A stretch of 64,000 nt of DNA, from the NCBI RefSeq assembly GCF_000949635.1, contig NZ_BAFN01000001.1, positions 1,178,001 to 1,242,000 on the forward strand. Reading direction: 5' to 3'. The stretch is from Candidatus Brocadia sinica JPN1 (lineage in GTDB: Bacteria; Planctomycetota; Brocadiia; Brocadiales; Brocadiaceae). The notes under the pieces are model-generated. The model was not told the origin of the DNA. It did not search any database and worked only from the letters and a program-made list of their open reading frames with translations. Made by a program: the position numbers and the translations under genes. The number at the start of each line of letters is the position of its first letter. The stretch's first letter is position 1. Of this stretch, positions 55,841 through 64,000 are shown in pieces.

Positions 55841-55874
55841 AGGCTACGAGGGCTAGAACCTGTAGCCTTTTTTA
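55841..55874 (+). promoter_or_regulatory. Terminator-like hairpin in cold-shock gene leader (possible attenuator)
   Basis: AGGCTAC (55841-55847) and GTAGCCT (55862-55868) form a stem with a 14-nt loop, followed by TTTTTT (55868-55873), about 45 nt before the csp start. It would act as an intrinsic terminator in the leader unless another fold intervenes, in line with temperature-sensitive leaders of cold-shock mRNAs. Confidence 0.5.
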
Positions 55875-55917
55875 TTTTATTACATTCACTGAGAAGCGAG
55901 AGGGGGTGATTTTTAGA

Positions 55918-56118
55918 ATGGCAACTGGAACAGTAAAGTGGTTTAACGACAAAAAGGGATTTGGCTTTATTTCCCAAGATAATGGTCAGGATGTTTTTGT
56001 ACATCAAACTGCAATCCAATGTGAGGGTTTTCGGACACTTGCAGAAGGAGACAAGGTAGAGTTTGAAGTTATAAAAGACCAGAAGGGTTACAAAGCTACA
56101 AAAGTCGTCAAATTATAA
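55918..56118 (+). CDS. Cold-shock protein (CspA family)
   Basis: A 66-residue OB-fold RNA-binding protein. [16 protein letters not shown] holds RNP1 (KGFGFI), and [10 protein letters not shown] holds RNP2 (VFVH). Such proteins melt RNA structure and prevent misfolded transcripts. The ATG at 55918 is preceded by AGGGGG; a longer frame upstream is not conserved. A leader hairpin precedes it and a strong terminator follows at 56223-56256. Confidence 0.94.
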   Translation: MATGTVKWFNDKKGFGFISQDNGQDVFVHQTAIQCEGFRTLAEGDKVEFEVIKDQKGYKATKVVKL

Positions 56119-56222
56119 ATTTATTAAAACAAGAGCACTCTTATATTTATAGCAAAATCGATGTTAGTTAACTGGTGTATAAAAATATGGAGTTGACACT
56201 TAATTATAATTGCGACATTAAA

Positions 56223-56256
56223 AACCCCAATATCTGAGAAGATATTGGGGTTTTTT
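56223..56256 (+). terminator. Intrinsic terminator after cold-shock gene
   Basis: AACCCCAATATC (56223-56234) pairs exactly with GATATTGGGGTT (56241-56252) around TGAGAA, followed by TTTT. It ends the csp transcript 105 bp after the stop codon. Confidence 0.85.
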
Positions 56257-56386
56257 GTTTCAGTAATCACTTATACATCATGAATCATTGCCTATTCAAA
56301 TCATATCACGATACACATGCAGAATTCTTCATGCAACTCACGTGTGCAATAAGACCTTTACTTCATAATTTATGATATGACATATT

Positions 56387-56590
56387 CTAATAGGTTTTCT
56401 TGCTTACTGTATGTAAAATCTTTTCGTATTTCTTATACACTTTCTTTTCGTGCCTTACGGCATCTTTCACAATCCTATGAAAAAAAGCCTTTACGAAGGG
56501 ATCTGTCTCCTGCTCTGCCAGCTTTAAATATTTTTCTTGCACTTGCCGCTCATCTTTTGCAACCATATCGAGCGCCTGATATAAATCCAT
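56387..56590 (-). CDS. Small helical protein, rubrerythrin/ferritin-like fragment
   Basis: A 67-residue protein, entirely helical and highly charged: MDLYQALDMVAKDERQVQEK, KLAEQETDPFVKAFFHRIVK, DAVRHEKKVYKKYEKIL. The E...E..H pattern (ERQVQEKY, then HEKKVY) resembles half of a rubrerythrin-like diiron helix bundle; two such chains could form a diiron site. ATG 56590 has AAGGAAGG 7 bp upstream. The gene stands alone. Function unknown. Confidence 0.7.
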   Translation of the reverse strand: MDLYQALDMVAKDERQVQEKYLKLAEQETDPFVKAFFHRIVKDAVRHEKKVYKKYEKILHTVSKKTY

Positions 56591-56797
56591 TATCATACCT
56601 TCCTTTCTACGTTTTTAGAGGTAAGATACATTTAGCAGAACTCATATTTACCAAATAGAACAATAAATATCAATGATTCTTTTAACAAACATCAATGAAT
56701 TTTTTTATTGACAATTAACAGTAGAAGAATTTGAATGTGTAAGCGTTGCGTTTTAGAGAAAGCTTGCTTATGCCATTTCCTGAAAGGAGATTAAGCC

Positions 56798-58495
56798 GTG
56801 AAAAATTTGACAAGAGGAGCTGTCCTTTTTTTGGTAACTTTTTGTTATGGTATTGTGATGGGGGGAGAAAGCCCTACCTTAGCAAATGAAGATCAAAAAA
56901 CTGCCATTTCCGAGATACAAAAAACCTCCTCAGGAGATGTGATTATTAAATGGGACGAAAGGAGGGGTGTTGTTAAATATATTTCGGGGCAGCTTTCTAA
57001 ACCTTCTGAGAGTCCTATAGAAGAATCATCAATAGATTTCATTAAACACTACAAGGCGTTATTTGGCGTGAAAGATCCTGAAAAAGAGATAGAATTGGAC
57101 AGTGCCAATACGACACCAAAGGGTTATTTCATCAATTTAAAACAGAAAAAGGACGGATTGGACGTTATAGGTGGAAAGATCACGCTAAGGATAGATAATG
57201 GTATAATAACCACCGTAGCTAACTACTTCGAACCCAATGTCCTTGTTAAAACGACACCCGCTCTTTCCAAGGAAGAAGCAGTGGCTATCGCCAGACGTGA
57301 GGCAAACCTCACGAAAGTGGCTACTGATGTTGCGCTGGTTATTTTTCATTGGGAAGGAAAATTCAGACTTACTTACAAAACAGATTTCCAGTTTAATCCC
57401 AATCCAGAACCTTCAAGGTATCGAGTATATGTTGATGCAAATGACGGCACTGTCGTCCTTGTTGAAAACAGAGTCATGCACGCCGGTTCTGCTGTTGGAT
57501 CAGGTATTGGTGTGGATGGAAAGTTAAAGAGTTTTGACACCTACGAGAAAAATGACATCTTCTATCTCGGCAACGCCCCTCTCCCCAACACAACCTCTAC
57601 AACGATAAAAACTTATACGGCTAATAACATCAAATCTCTCCCGGGAAAAATACTGAAGGACGCAAACAATTCCTGGGAAGACCCGGCAGGAGTGGACGCC
57701 CATTTTTACGGAAACTTTGTCTTTGATTTTTATAAAAACAACTTCAGTAGCTTCTCCTGGTTTGCTGGAAGTGGCTTTGATACATCTCATGGCCTCTTAT
57801 CAACCGTACATTATGGCACGGCATATGACAATGCCTTCTGGAATGGAACACAAATGGTATATGGCGATGGCGGCACAACATTTTTTCCCCTTTCAGGGGC
57901 GCTGGATGTAGTTGCCCATGAGATTACTCATGGTGTTACGGAGGCCATAAATAACCTCATATACAGTCAAGAATCCGGAGCGCTGAATGAGTCGTGGTCT
58001 GATGTCATGGGAATATTTGCATCTATCGACTACGGCGATGACCTCCCTTACTGGCTTGCAGAGGATATTATGAAGATCGCTAAAACCCCGGGAAAAGAAG
58101 CCTACTATGCGCTAAGAAGAATGGATGATCCCCCGTTTAGAACCGATAGTTACCCAGAAAACGACTACGATCCGAAAAATCCATTAAACAGCTGGGGTCA
58201 GCCGGAGCATACTTCTGAACAGTATCATGCAGCGAGCAGACCCTGGACAGACTATGGAGGTGTACATATAAACTCTGGCATCCCCAATAAGGCCGCTTAT
58301 CTGATTATTACAAATACAAGCATCGGCGCCGAAAAGGCAAAACAAATCTATTACCATGCCATGTTCTACCTCTCGCCTAATTCTCAATTTGTAGATGCCA
58401 GGGATGCGGTAGAACAAGCTACTATAGATCTTTATGGCAAAGGACTGGAACTTGCTGGAGTACAGACGGCTTTTACAGCAGTTGGAATTAAATAA
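56798..58495 (+). CDS. Secreted M4-family (thermolysin-like) zinc metalloprotease
   Basis: A 565-residue secreted protease precursor. It has a signal peptide (RGAVLFLVTFCYGIVMGG), an FTP/PepSY propeptide (about residues 40-220), and a catalytic domain with VVAHEITHGVTEAI (HEXXH zinc motif) and GALNESWSDVMG, whose Glu is the third zinc ligand. GGVHINSGIPNKAAYLI carries the substrate-binding His of the family. Only three or four Cys are present overall. It may degrade extracellular proteins or process surface proteins. The AAAGGAG ribosome binding site is 7-8 bp before the start. Confidence 0.93.
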   Translation: MKNLTRGAVLFLVTFCYGIVMGGESPTLANEDQKTAISEIQKTSSGDVIIKWDERRGVVKYISGQLSKPSESPIEESSIDFIKHYKALFGVKDPEKEIELDSANTTPKGYFINLKQKKDGLDVIGGKITLRIDNGIITTVANYFEPNVLVKTTPALSKEEAVAIARREANLTKVATDVALVIFHWEGKFRLTYKTDFQFNPNPEPSRYRVYVDANDGTVVLVENRVMHAGSAVGSGIGVDGKLKSFDTYEKNDIFYLGNAPLPNTTSTTIKTYTANNIKSLPGKILKDANNSWEDPAGVDAHFYGNFVFDFYKNNFSSFSWFAGSGFDTSHGLLSTVHYGTAYDNAFWNGTQMVYGDGGTTFFPLSGALDVVAHEITHGVTEAINNLIYSQESGALNESWSDVMGIFASIDYGDDLPYWLAEDIMKIAKTPGKEAYYALRRMDDPPFRTDSYPENDYDPKNPLNSWGQPEHTSEQYHAASRPWTDYGGVHINSGIPNKAAYLIITNTSIGAEKAKQIYYHAMFYLSPNSQFVDARDAVEQATIDLYGKGLELAGVQTAFTAVGIK

Positions 58496-58807
58496 AGTTT
58501 TATATTTAATTACCAGGCACGTACAGAATATTCCTATAATAACATCTCATTGAGTAAACTTTTGCATAAGGCCTCCTAAAAAGGGTTCCAAAAATTTCTT
58601 TGAAAACTTATTTAAAATTTCATCCAACAATGCCGATATATATATTTGAAAAAGACAACGCCGTATCTTCGCTTGTGAAATAGCGTATCTCTTGTCCGGG
58701 AAAAAGCATTGAGAAAGGAGGTAAGGTGCCATTCTTATCTGAGCGGGAAAAGATGTAAGCAGGGTACAGTAACTCTATTAAATCATTTTTGAAAAGGAGT
58801 AAGGAAT
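58496..58807. other. Leader region with possible 10-codon peptide
   Basis: This 312-bp stretch separates the protease from the small secreted protein. It contains a near-perfect Shine-Dalgarno AAAGGAGG ending at 58721, then GTG at 58726 and a 10-codon frame MPFLSEREKM stopping at 58758. A leader peptide or accidental match cannot be separated. A second ribosome binding site (AAAAGGAG) serves the gene at 58808. Confidence 0.35.
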
Positions 58808-59236
58808 ATGAAGAAGTTCTTAGGTATTTTCTTTGCAATATTTGTTACAATGGCTTTGGTAAGTTCGGCTTATGCAGGACCTGCTGACGATACGGCGCCT
58901 CAAGTTGGCGACGACACAACATTCTTTGGTAAATCAGAAGGACTAACCCTTCCAAACTTATGTGATAATTTTGGATATGTGTGGAGCCTCCAGGTAGCTG
59001 GCCCTGGCAAATTGGTAGGAAAGGTTGATACCGGAACCTGCGGTGTCTGGGACGTAGCAGGTACCTTTGATGCCGTGAACATACAACTTGTAGCAACGAA
59101 CAATACTGGCAACTCGTGTTGTAAACAATTCACCTATACAGGTACCCATACAGGCAAAAGCGGCAGGAGCGCTTCCGGCACCTGGAACAATACCTGCGGT
59201 GGTAAAGGCAGCTGGTCAATGGCTGTTTGCAAATAA
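58808..59236 (+). CDS. Small secreted Cys-containing protein, unknown family
   Basis: A 142-residue secreted protein. The signal peptide is MKKFLGIFFAIFVTMALVSS with AYA before the cut, leaving about 118 residues. Six Cys (in LPNLCDNFGY, GTCGVWD, NSCCKQF, NNTCGGKG and AVCK) could form three disulfides. The body is rich in Gly, Thr and Asn with repeats of TGT/GTW. I do not recognise the family. It has a strong ribosome binding site and a following terminator at 59329-59365. Confidence 0.75.
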   Translation: MKKFLGIFFAIFVTMALVSSAYAGPADDTAPQVGDDTTFFGKSEGLTLPNLCDNFGYVWSLQVAGPGKLVGKVDTGTCGVWDVAGTFDAVNIQLVATNNTGNSCCKQFTYTGTHTGKSGRSASGTWNNTCGGKGSWSMAVCK

Positions 59237-59328
59237 AAAAGTTCAAATACAAGAAATATGCTAATAGTCAATAAGAACAAAGGCATATAATGCCCAATTT
59301 TTCATTTAGTCACTGATTAGGATGTAAC

Positions 59329-59365
59329 AAGGCGCATTTCTCATGAAAAGGGAATGCGCCTTTTT
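59329..59365 (+). terminator. Intrinsic terminator after small secreted protein
   Basis: AAGGCGCATT (59329-59338) pairs with AATGCGCCTT (59353-59362) around a 14-nt loop and runs into TTTTTG. It lies 93 bp after the stop codon and faces the convergent SDR gene. Confidence 0.8.
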
Positions 59366-59414
59366 GTTTGGAACTGGGTATTCTGCCATTCGGCCGCGCT
59401 CAACCTTTTGAGAC

Positions 59415-60335
59415 CTAGCGGTAGTGCCGACCCAACTCAGAGGCATATGTGGTTCCAATATTCTCTGCATTGCAAGTCAGCCAATCACTCAAGCGCATGC
59501 GCCCCGTTGGAGTTTTTTCTGAAATCAGGAGATTTGACATCAATCCATAAACTTCCTCTCGAGTTAACACCACATCATTGACGACATAGCCAACCAGCCT
59601 TGAAAAGAAAAGCGCCAATTCCGGCCAGAGATGAACAATCTTTGCTTTACTATGGATTTTGCTGGCGATAAGTTTAACCATTTCATTAAACGGGTAAATC
59701 TCAGGACCAACCGCATCGATAATCATATTCTCCTCGTGCTGGCCAGCCTTTACCGCTATTTCGGCCACGTCTTCCACAAAGACCGGCTGTAGTTTGTAAT
59801 CACCGGAGCCCAGGATGACAAATATCGGAAGCCGCCTGAGGAGCCAGGCAATATTATTGATAAGGATATCCTCATGCCCAAAGAGCACAGTTGGCCTAAT
59901 GATGGCGTAGGACAGCCTTGACTGGCTTATGGCCTTTTCCAAAATTCCCTTTCCTCTGAAATAAGGAAAAGGCGATGTTTCAGAGGCGTTCGTGATGCTG
60001 ATATGCACAATCCTGCGGATACCTGCCTCTTCAGCCGCTTTCGTAAGGATCTTCGTATTCTCAACTGCCTTATCAAATGTAACTTGTCCGTAAGAAAAGC
60101 GTACCCAGTAGGTATTGTAAAGGATTGTTGCTCCTTGCAAACTCCTGATCAGGTCTTCCGGCTTGTCGAAATTAAATGGAGCAATACTCACCCGGTCGCC
60201 AAAGGGGTTCGGACGGTTGGGATGCCCGGTGAGCGTTTTGACTTTCTTTCCCATGTCCAGGAGTTTTTGGGCTATATATTTGCCCGTATAGCCAAATGCA
60301 CCTGTTACAATATTTAATTCATCAAATGTTTCCAT
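59415..60335 (-). CDS. NAD(P)-binding SDR (NmrA/NDUFA9-like)
   Basis: A 306-residue atypical short-chain dehydrogenase with the Rossmann start NIVTGAFGYTGKYIAQKLLD, ILYNTYWVRF, RRIVHISITNASETSPFPYF (active-site-like but without the usual YXXXK), YAIIRPTVLFG and FVEDVAEIAVKAG. This matches NAD(P)H-binding NmrA/complex I 39-kDa-like proteins that bind cofactor without necessarily catalysing. Its start at ATG 60335 is preferred over GTG 60359. Upstream lies a degraded region. Confidence 0.85.
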   Translation of the reverse strand: METFDELNIVTGAFGYTGKYIAQKLLDMGKKVKTLTGHPNRPNPFGDRVSIAPFNFDKPEDLIRSLQGATILYNTYWVRFSYGQVTFDKAVENTKILTKAAEEAGIRRIVHISITNASETSPFPYFRGKGILEKAISQSRLSYAIIRPTVLFGHEDILINNIAWLLRRLPIFVILGSGDYKLQPVFVEDVAEIAVKAGQHEENMIIDAVGPEIYPFNEMVKLIASKIHSKAKIVHLWPELALFFSRLVGYVVNDVVLTREEVYGLMSNLLISEKTPTGRMRLSDWLTCNAENIGTTYASELGRHYR

Positions 60336-60444
60336 AGAAAAGTAAATCGGAGACCGCACTCTACCAACGCAACTTCACCTGTCGGTTTTATCCGAACAGA
60401 GAATGGCAATGCTACCCCAATTTTTCAAAGGGATACGTCGATAC

Positions 60445-61149
60445 TTAAAAATTATACCCCACGCTCCCTATCATTGTGATATCATCTTTCTGGTTACCCT
60501 CCAGCGGTGTATTATCGTATTGGTTGAGGATTTCAAAGCTTAATGCTATAGATTTTGTCAGGTTGTGCCTGACTCCTACACCTGAATCTAAACGCCAATC
60601 TTCTTGATTTTCAACACTTTGTACATATTCTTGTTTAGCATATAATTTTGTATCCTGCAGGAAGATCCAATCCAAATAATTGCCAAACCTTAGACCCCAA
60701 TAATCATCAGTGATCCCACCATGGAATCTTTCATAGGTATATGCAGGACCAGTTTCTGTTTTATATTTCAGCCTTTCTTTGATGGGTGGTAGTTGACTCT
60801 GTATTTCCGTCTTTAATATTCATACCGGCATCAGTATTTCCCTTCCATGTCTTTCGGGGAGGGGAAACTTTCTTTTCCTCTGATTGGGCAAGTTTTTCTC
60901 CGTTCGTATTCGAAGATTGCTGCAGACTACTTTTTGCTTCGGCTTCCTGTGTACTTGATTGAGATTCTTCTTTATGGGTACTCTGCGCATCGACGGAACT
61001 TGTCTGCGCTTGTTCCGATTCTTTTGTAGCAACCGTGATTGTTTCAGTTCCCGTCTCAGAAGAAGCTAATGTATCCGTAGTATTAATATCGATATCTTTT
61101 AATGTTTAGGGACTTTACCCCATCTATCAACAGACAACTTTCCGGACGC
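60445..61149 (-). pseudogene. Degraded DUF481-type outer-membrane protein gene
   Basis: Parts of a DUF481 protein are readable in different minus-strand frames. GKLSVDRWGKV (near 61130) fits the N-terminal region. After a shift, KDIDINTTDTL leads into a Ser/Gln-rich linker and then WKGNTDAGMNIKDGNTEST, the family's first strand. After another break, RLKYKTETGPAYTYERFHGG runs to the terminal TMIGSVGYNF at 60445. The central part between the first strand and GPAY appears to be missing. Frameshifts and a deletion make it nonfunctional. Confidence 0.65.
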
Positions 61150-61160
61150 ATTATTACACA

Positions 61161-61322
61161 TTACACGATGATTTCAATCTGCGGGAGGGGCACCCTGAGG
61201 CTCAAGCAATTTTTCTCCCAAATGCCCCTATTGTAAATTGCTTCCGGAGGTACCATGCAAAAGAGTCCAGCAAACTTCATCCGTTCCAGAGTTGGCAATA
61301 CTATATCCACATGACCTTCATG
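61161..61322 (-). pseudogene. Fragment resembling polysaccharide deacetylase
   Basis: A 54-codon open stretch bounded by stops reads HEGHVDIVLPTLERMKFAGL then MVPPEAIYNRGIW. This recalls the central part of NodB-type polysaccharide deacetylases (H...VLP.L...G..G.FF.P), but the match is by eye and short. It has no start or ribosome binding site. It lies beside the DUF481 remnant. The stretch 61323-61714 shows nothing further I can support. Confidence 0.3.
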
Positions 61323-61714
61323 TCAAGATTAAAAGGTCTCCGTAAATTGCGTTTTATCCGGTAGAAAAACCTATCTTACTGGGTCTCTTGTTGATTGCAT
61401 TTAGTATCAAAAGGATATGTCCTTAAGGCAAAGGGGAGAAAGATAAGGGCATTTATTCTTCAAATGCTTCGGGGAACGCATTTTTCTCTTCTGTTCAGAA
61501 GCCTGTCAATAATCAGCGTAACGAGCAATACTTCAATTAGAATAAATGCTCTATCTCCTGATCAGAACGAATCAGAAGAGTTTTTATTGTTTTAAGATGG
61601 GTGGGAGTAATATACTATTGATTGAAAACTTATCATAAATCAACCAAAGGCAGACCAAACAAAGTAGTAACAAGCAGTCCTTACAGTAGAACTGTCTTTA
61701 AATGAGAACTATCC

Positions 61715-63739
61715 ATGAATAAAAAGTTTTTCATATCTTTTATTGTACTCTTGGTAAGTCACATAACCTTTTTATCACCACAAAACGCAGGTCTTCAATC
61801 CACAGAGAGCGCTTCAACATCTGTTTCAAATGCCTCAATATACAACGTCGATACTATCGGCACCACCTATAAAGAGGTGTTTGGACAATTTGGTGACAAT
61901 GCTGAACGACTCTACCAACAATATGGCACGTTTGCTCTTGAATTTTTGGAAGAGTATAAAATTGAAGGGCTTGCACTTCTGGAAAAATACGGCAGGGAAA
62001 TGGCCGACTTGTTCCCACTCTTGGATCACAGAGACATCTTTCATCTCTATAACAATCCTCATAATATCATAAATAATCTCCACATATTCTCACCCAAAGC
62101 CCTTGCTGACTTTTATAAATCCGTTGGAGACGAAGGGCTAAAATATATCGCCAGCAACCCGGAAAACTTTTTTCTTATCCGTGAAAATAAAGAGAAGGGG
62201 TTCGACTTAATCAAACTTGCCAATGAAAAGGGCGATATTGTCTTCCCCCTGGCACAAAAACATGGAATCGTTTTTGCAAAACTTTACGACGAAGACGTAT
62301 TAAACATCGTCATGAAGTTTCAGGAGGATGGCCTCCTGGCCTTGAAGGAATATGGGGAAAAGGCAAAGACCTTATTCAATCTTTTCATTGATGACGATAC
62401 CTTTTATCAGGTAATTAAAACGTACGGACACAAACAGACCATTCCCATCATTTACCTTTTTTATAATAATAAAGATTTTAACAGCCAATTATACAACTAC
62501 TTGAAGACAGCAAGCGCCTACGAATGGATAACAACCTGGTGGTATAACACAGGCACATCTACGGCAAATAGACAAGGAGATGTAACCGTACAACGTGAAA
62601 ATGCCAGGAGGGCTATTAGTCTTATTTTTGAGTTGGGAAACGATTTCATGGATAGATTTGAAATCCTCGACATCAATAATGTCAAGGAAGAAGCTATAAC
62701 CACCATTACGAACAAATTAAGGAATTTCTTTATTTCCGATGTCGAGAAGGTCAGCCGGAAAAGAATTCGACAGGAAGACATTACCTTACAGGACAAGTTA
62801 TTTGCAGGACTGGATATCCTGGGACTTGTCCCAGTTGGCAGCGGGATATCCAGGGGAGCAAAACTTGCAGTAAAGGGGGCACGTTTTACAAAGACCACAA
62901 AAGGGTTTAGTGGTCTTGTCCATTTAACCGATGATCTTGTAGCGGCCTATGGCGATGATGTCATTCAGTTTGTAGCAAAATACGGAGACGATGGAATTAA
63001 GACGTTGAAGGCAACGAACGGCAAAATCCTTAACCTCTCACAGCAATATGGAGATGATGTGGTTCGATACGTTTCTCAATATGGTAGTACTGCGGGGGAT
63101 GTAATTGAAAGATATGGTGACGATATTTTAACCCTGGCACATAAATATGGAGATGATGTTATCAAATACACTACAATCTATGGCGAAGATGGCTTCAGGG
63201 TTATCCAGAAGCATGGCAAAGATATTGTGCTTTTAGGCTCAATTTATGGCGACAATGTTATCAAATTATCCGCCCTCTACGGAGACGAAGTTATTTCGTA
63301 TGTATCCAAATATGGTACAAACGGTGTAAAAGTCATTGAAAAATATGGTAACAATGTAATTCAAATGGCAAAAAGTCACGGAGACGATGTCATTAAGTAT
63401 GTTAGTATGTACGGTGATGACGGTCTTAAGCTTGCCGGCAAAGGGAAGGCTGGCCTTCTGGTAATGCGCTTTCTGTCGCCCAGGGTATTTGCAAAATGTG
63501 TGAAGTTTATCAAATATGGCCTGGTTGCATCCATCTTGCTCATTTTTCTTACCCACCCCATTGCATTCCTATCCGGACTAATCAGCTTTCTTGCATGGCT
63601 ATTTTGTACCAGCCCCGTACTTATAATTATCATTTTATGTTTTATAGCGGTTTTTTTCCTTATAAAGTTTTTGAAGAATTTCAAGGTTTTTTTCAGACCA
63701 TTCTCGCTCATTTTACGGGTATTGAAAAGATTTGTATAA
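61715..63739 (+). CDS. Exported membrane protein built of 11-residue repeats
   Basis: A 674-residue protein of no family I recognise. A signal peptide (FFISFIVLLVSHITFLSPQ) precedes degenerate 11-residue repeats (FGDNAERLYQQ, YGTFALEFLEE, YKIEGLALLEK). A central region without clear repeats (residues about 235-405) leads to fifteen tandem units of consensus YGDDVIKYVSK (residues about 410-575). Most units are exactly 11 long and begin Y/H-G. They alternate in three kinds (VIxYVS, GxKVIEK, IxxLA), roughly a 33-residue super-repeat. Two C-terminal hydrophobic segments (LVASILLIFLTHPIAFLSGL and LIIIILCFIAVFFLIKF) anchor it. The repeats suggest amphipathic hendecad helices in a long superhelix. 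Confidence 0.8.
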   Translation: MNKKFFISFIVLLVSHITFLSPQNAGLQSTESASTSVSNASIYNVDTIGTTYKEVFGQFGDNAERLYQQYGTFALEFLEEYKIEGLALLEKYGREMADLFPLLDHRDIFHLYNNPHNIINNLHIFSPKALADFYKSVGDEGLKYIASNPENFFLIRENKEKGFDLIKLANEKGDIVFPLAQKHGIVFAKLYDEDVLNIVMKFQEDGLLALKEYGEKAKTLFNLFIDDDTFYQVIKTYGHKQTIPIIYLFYNNKDFNSQLYNYLKTASAYEWITTWWYNTGTSTANRQGDVTVQRENARRAISLIFELGNDFMDRFEILDINNVKEEAITTITNKLRNFFISDVEKVSRKRIRQEDITLQDKLFAGLDILGLVPVGSGISRGAKLAVKGARFTKTTKGFSGLVHLTDDLVAAYGDDVIQFVAKYGDDGIKTLKATNGKILNLSQQYGDDVVRYVSQYGSTAGDVIERYGDDILTLAHKYGDDVIKYTTIYGEDGFRVIQKHGKDIVLLGSIYGDNVIKLSALYGDEVISYVSKYGTNGVKVIEKYGNNVIQMAKSHGDDVIKYVSMYGDDGLKLAGKGKAGLLVMRFLSPRVFAKCVKFIKYGLVASILLIFLTHPIAFLSGLISFLAWLFCTSPVLIIIILCFIAVFFLIKFLKNFKVFFRPFSLILRVLKRFV

Positions 63740-63833
63740 TTACATGAGAAGCCGTTTTTCACAATAAAGAGAATAAGCCACGGTATAAAACCCTCACAAA
63801 AAACTTTACGAGAAATATTTTTTAAATTTTGTA

Positions 63834-63968
63834 TTGACATTTTAGCCAAAAATGTTTTGAATAATAAACGTTTAGAAAATTAAACGTTTGCCAATATAAA
63901 CAGAAATCTCTCATATCTCCCAACGAGAGACCCCGGTTCTTCCCGCAGGTTAAAACCTGCGGGAAGAA
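63834..63968 (+). promoter_or_regulatory. Promoter with phased operator sites and two-hairpin leader (copy 2)
   Basis: TTGACA (63834-63839), a 17-bp spacer and TTGAAT (63857-63862) carry AAATGTTT at 63850 and AAACGTTT at 63866 and 63882, again 16 bp apart. Hairpin 1 is CTCTC (63908-63912) with GAGAG (63925-63929). Then GAGAGACCCC leads to hairpin 2, TTCTTCCCGCAGGTT with AACCTGCGGGAAGAA (63937-63968). It matches copy 1 at 39985-40117, with compensating changes in stem 2. The gene it serves is beyond the window. Confidence 0.75.
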
Positions 63969-64000
63969 TTTAATGTGCTGCACAACCGCAATCCAATTAC

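Noticed and set aside
63000-63450. Short DNA repeats (GGAGATGATGTT-like) suggesting a CRISPR array
   Set aside because: They are in frame, 33 bp apart, diverged, and encode the 11-residue protein repeats.

Overview
The window reads as a chromosomal segment of a Gram-negative-type bacterium, most likely an anammox planctomycete (Brocadiales, Kuenenia/Brocadia-like). This assignment is inference. It rests on the moderately AT-rich sequence, a 14-haem-site cytochrome beside a beta-barrel, lipid A and LPS-core genes (LpxK, heptosyltransferase, WaaP-like kinases, O-antigen ligase), a siroheme-dependent haem enzyme (AhbC-like), a SecDF fusion and many family-typical proteins. No rRNA or tRNA gene, CRISPR array or complete insertion sequence was seen.

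Layout. 1-7.6 kb: two divergently oriented DabA-type inorganic-carbon transporter subunits (the left one runs off the window) with one DabB partner. 7.7-13 kb: a large B12-binding radical SAM protein carrying an in-frame palindromic repeat, a Uma2/DUF433 pair, a 43-bp palindrome and uridine phosphorylase. 13-23.6 kb: a leftward LPS/polysaccharide cluster of glycosyltransferases, an O-antigen ligase and a fused double WaaP-type kinase. 23.6-24.2 kb: a gene-free stretch holding two candidate structured RNAs, each with a promoter and an intrinsic terminator. 24.2-27.4 kb: a leftward electron-transfer operon (one-haem-site protein, beta-barrel, 14-haem-site lipoprotein). 27.5-35.7 kb: rightward housekeeping genes (MBL hydrolase, thiD, HNH, lpxK, ferredoxin, pyrC and others), two of them interrupted at A-runs.

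36-41.7 kb: nucleotide-sugar and exopolysaccharide genes (UXS-like decarboxylase, phosphomannomutase, regulator). The regulator is preceded by a promoter/leader module that recurs at the right end of the window. 41.9-55.6 kb: a leftward block with ahbC, a PQQ propeller, a LysM protein, secDF-yajC, tgt, a SpoIID-like protein, queH, ruvB-ruvA and a TPR protein ending in two RNA-polymerase alpha-CTD-like domains. 55.8-64 kb: cold-shock protein, M4 protease, a small secreted Cys-rich protein, an SDR, a graveyard of decayed genes and a long protein built from 11-residue repeats.

The best candidates for undescribed biology are the 11-residue-repeat membrane protein (61715-63739), the duplicated promoter/operator/leader module (39985-40117 and 63834-63968), the structured RNA at 23664-23970, and the operon with CX4CH haem motifs (24237-27438).
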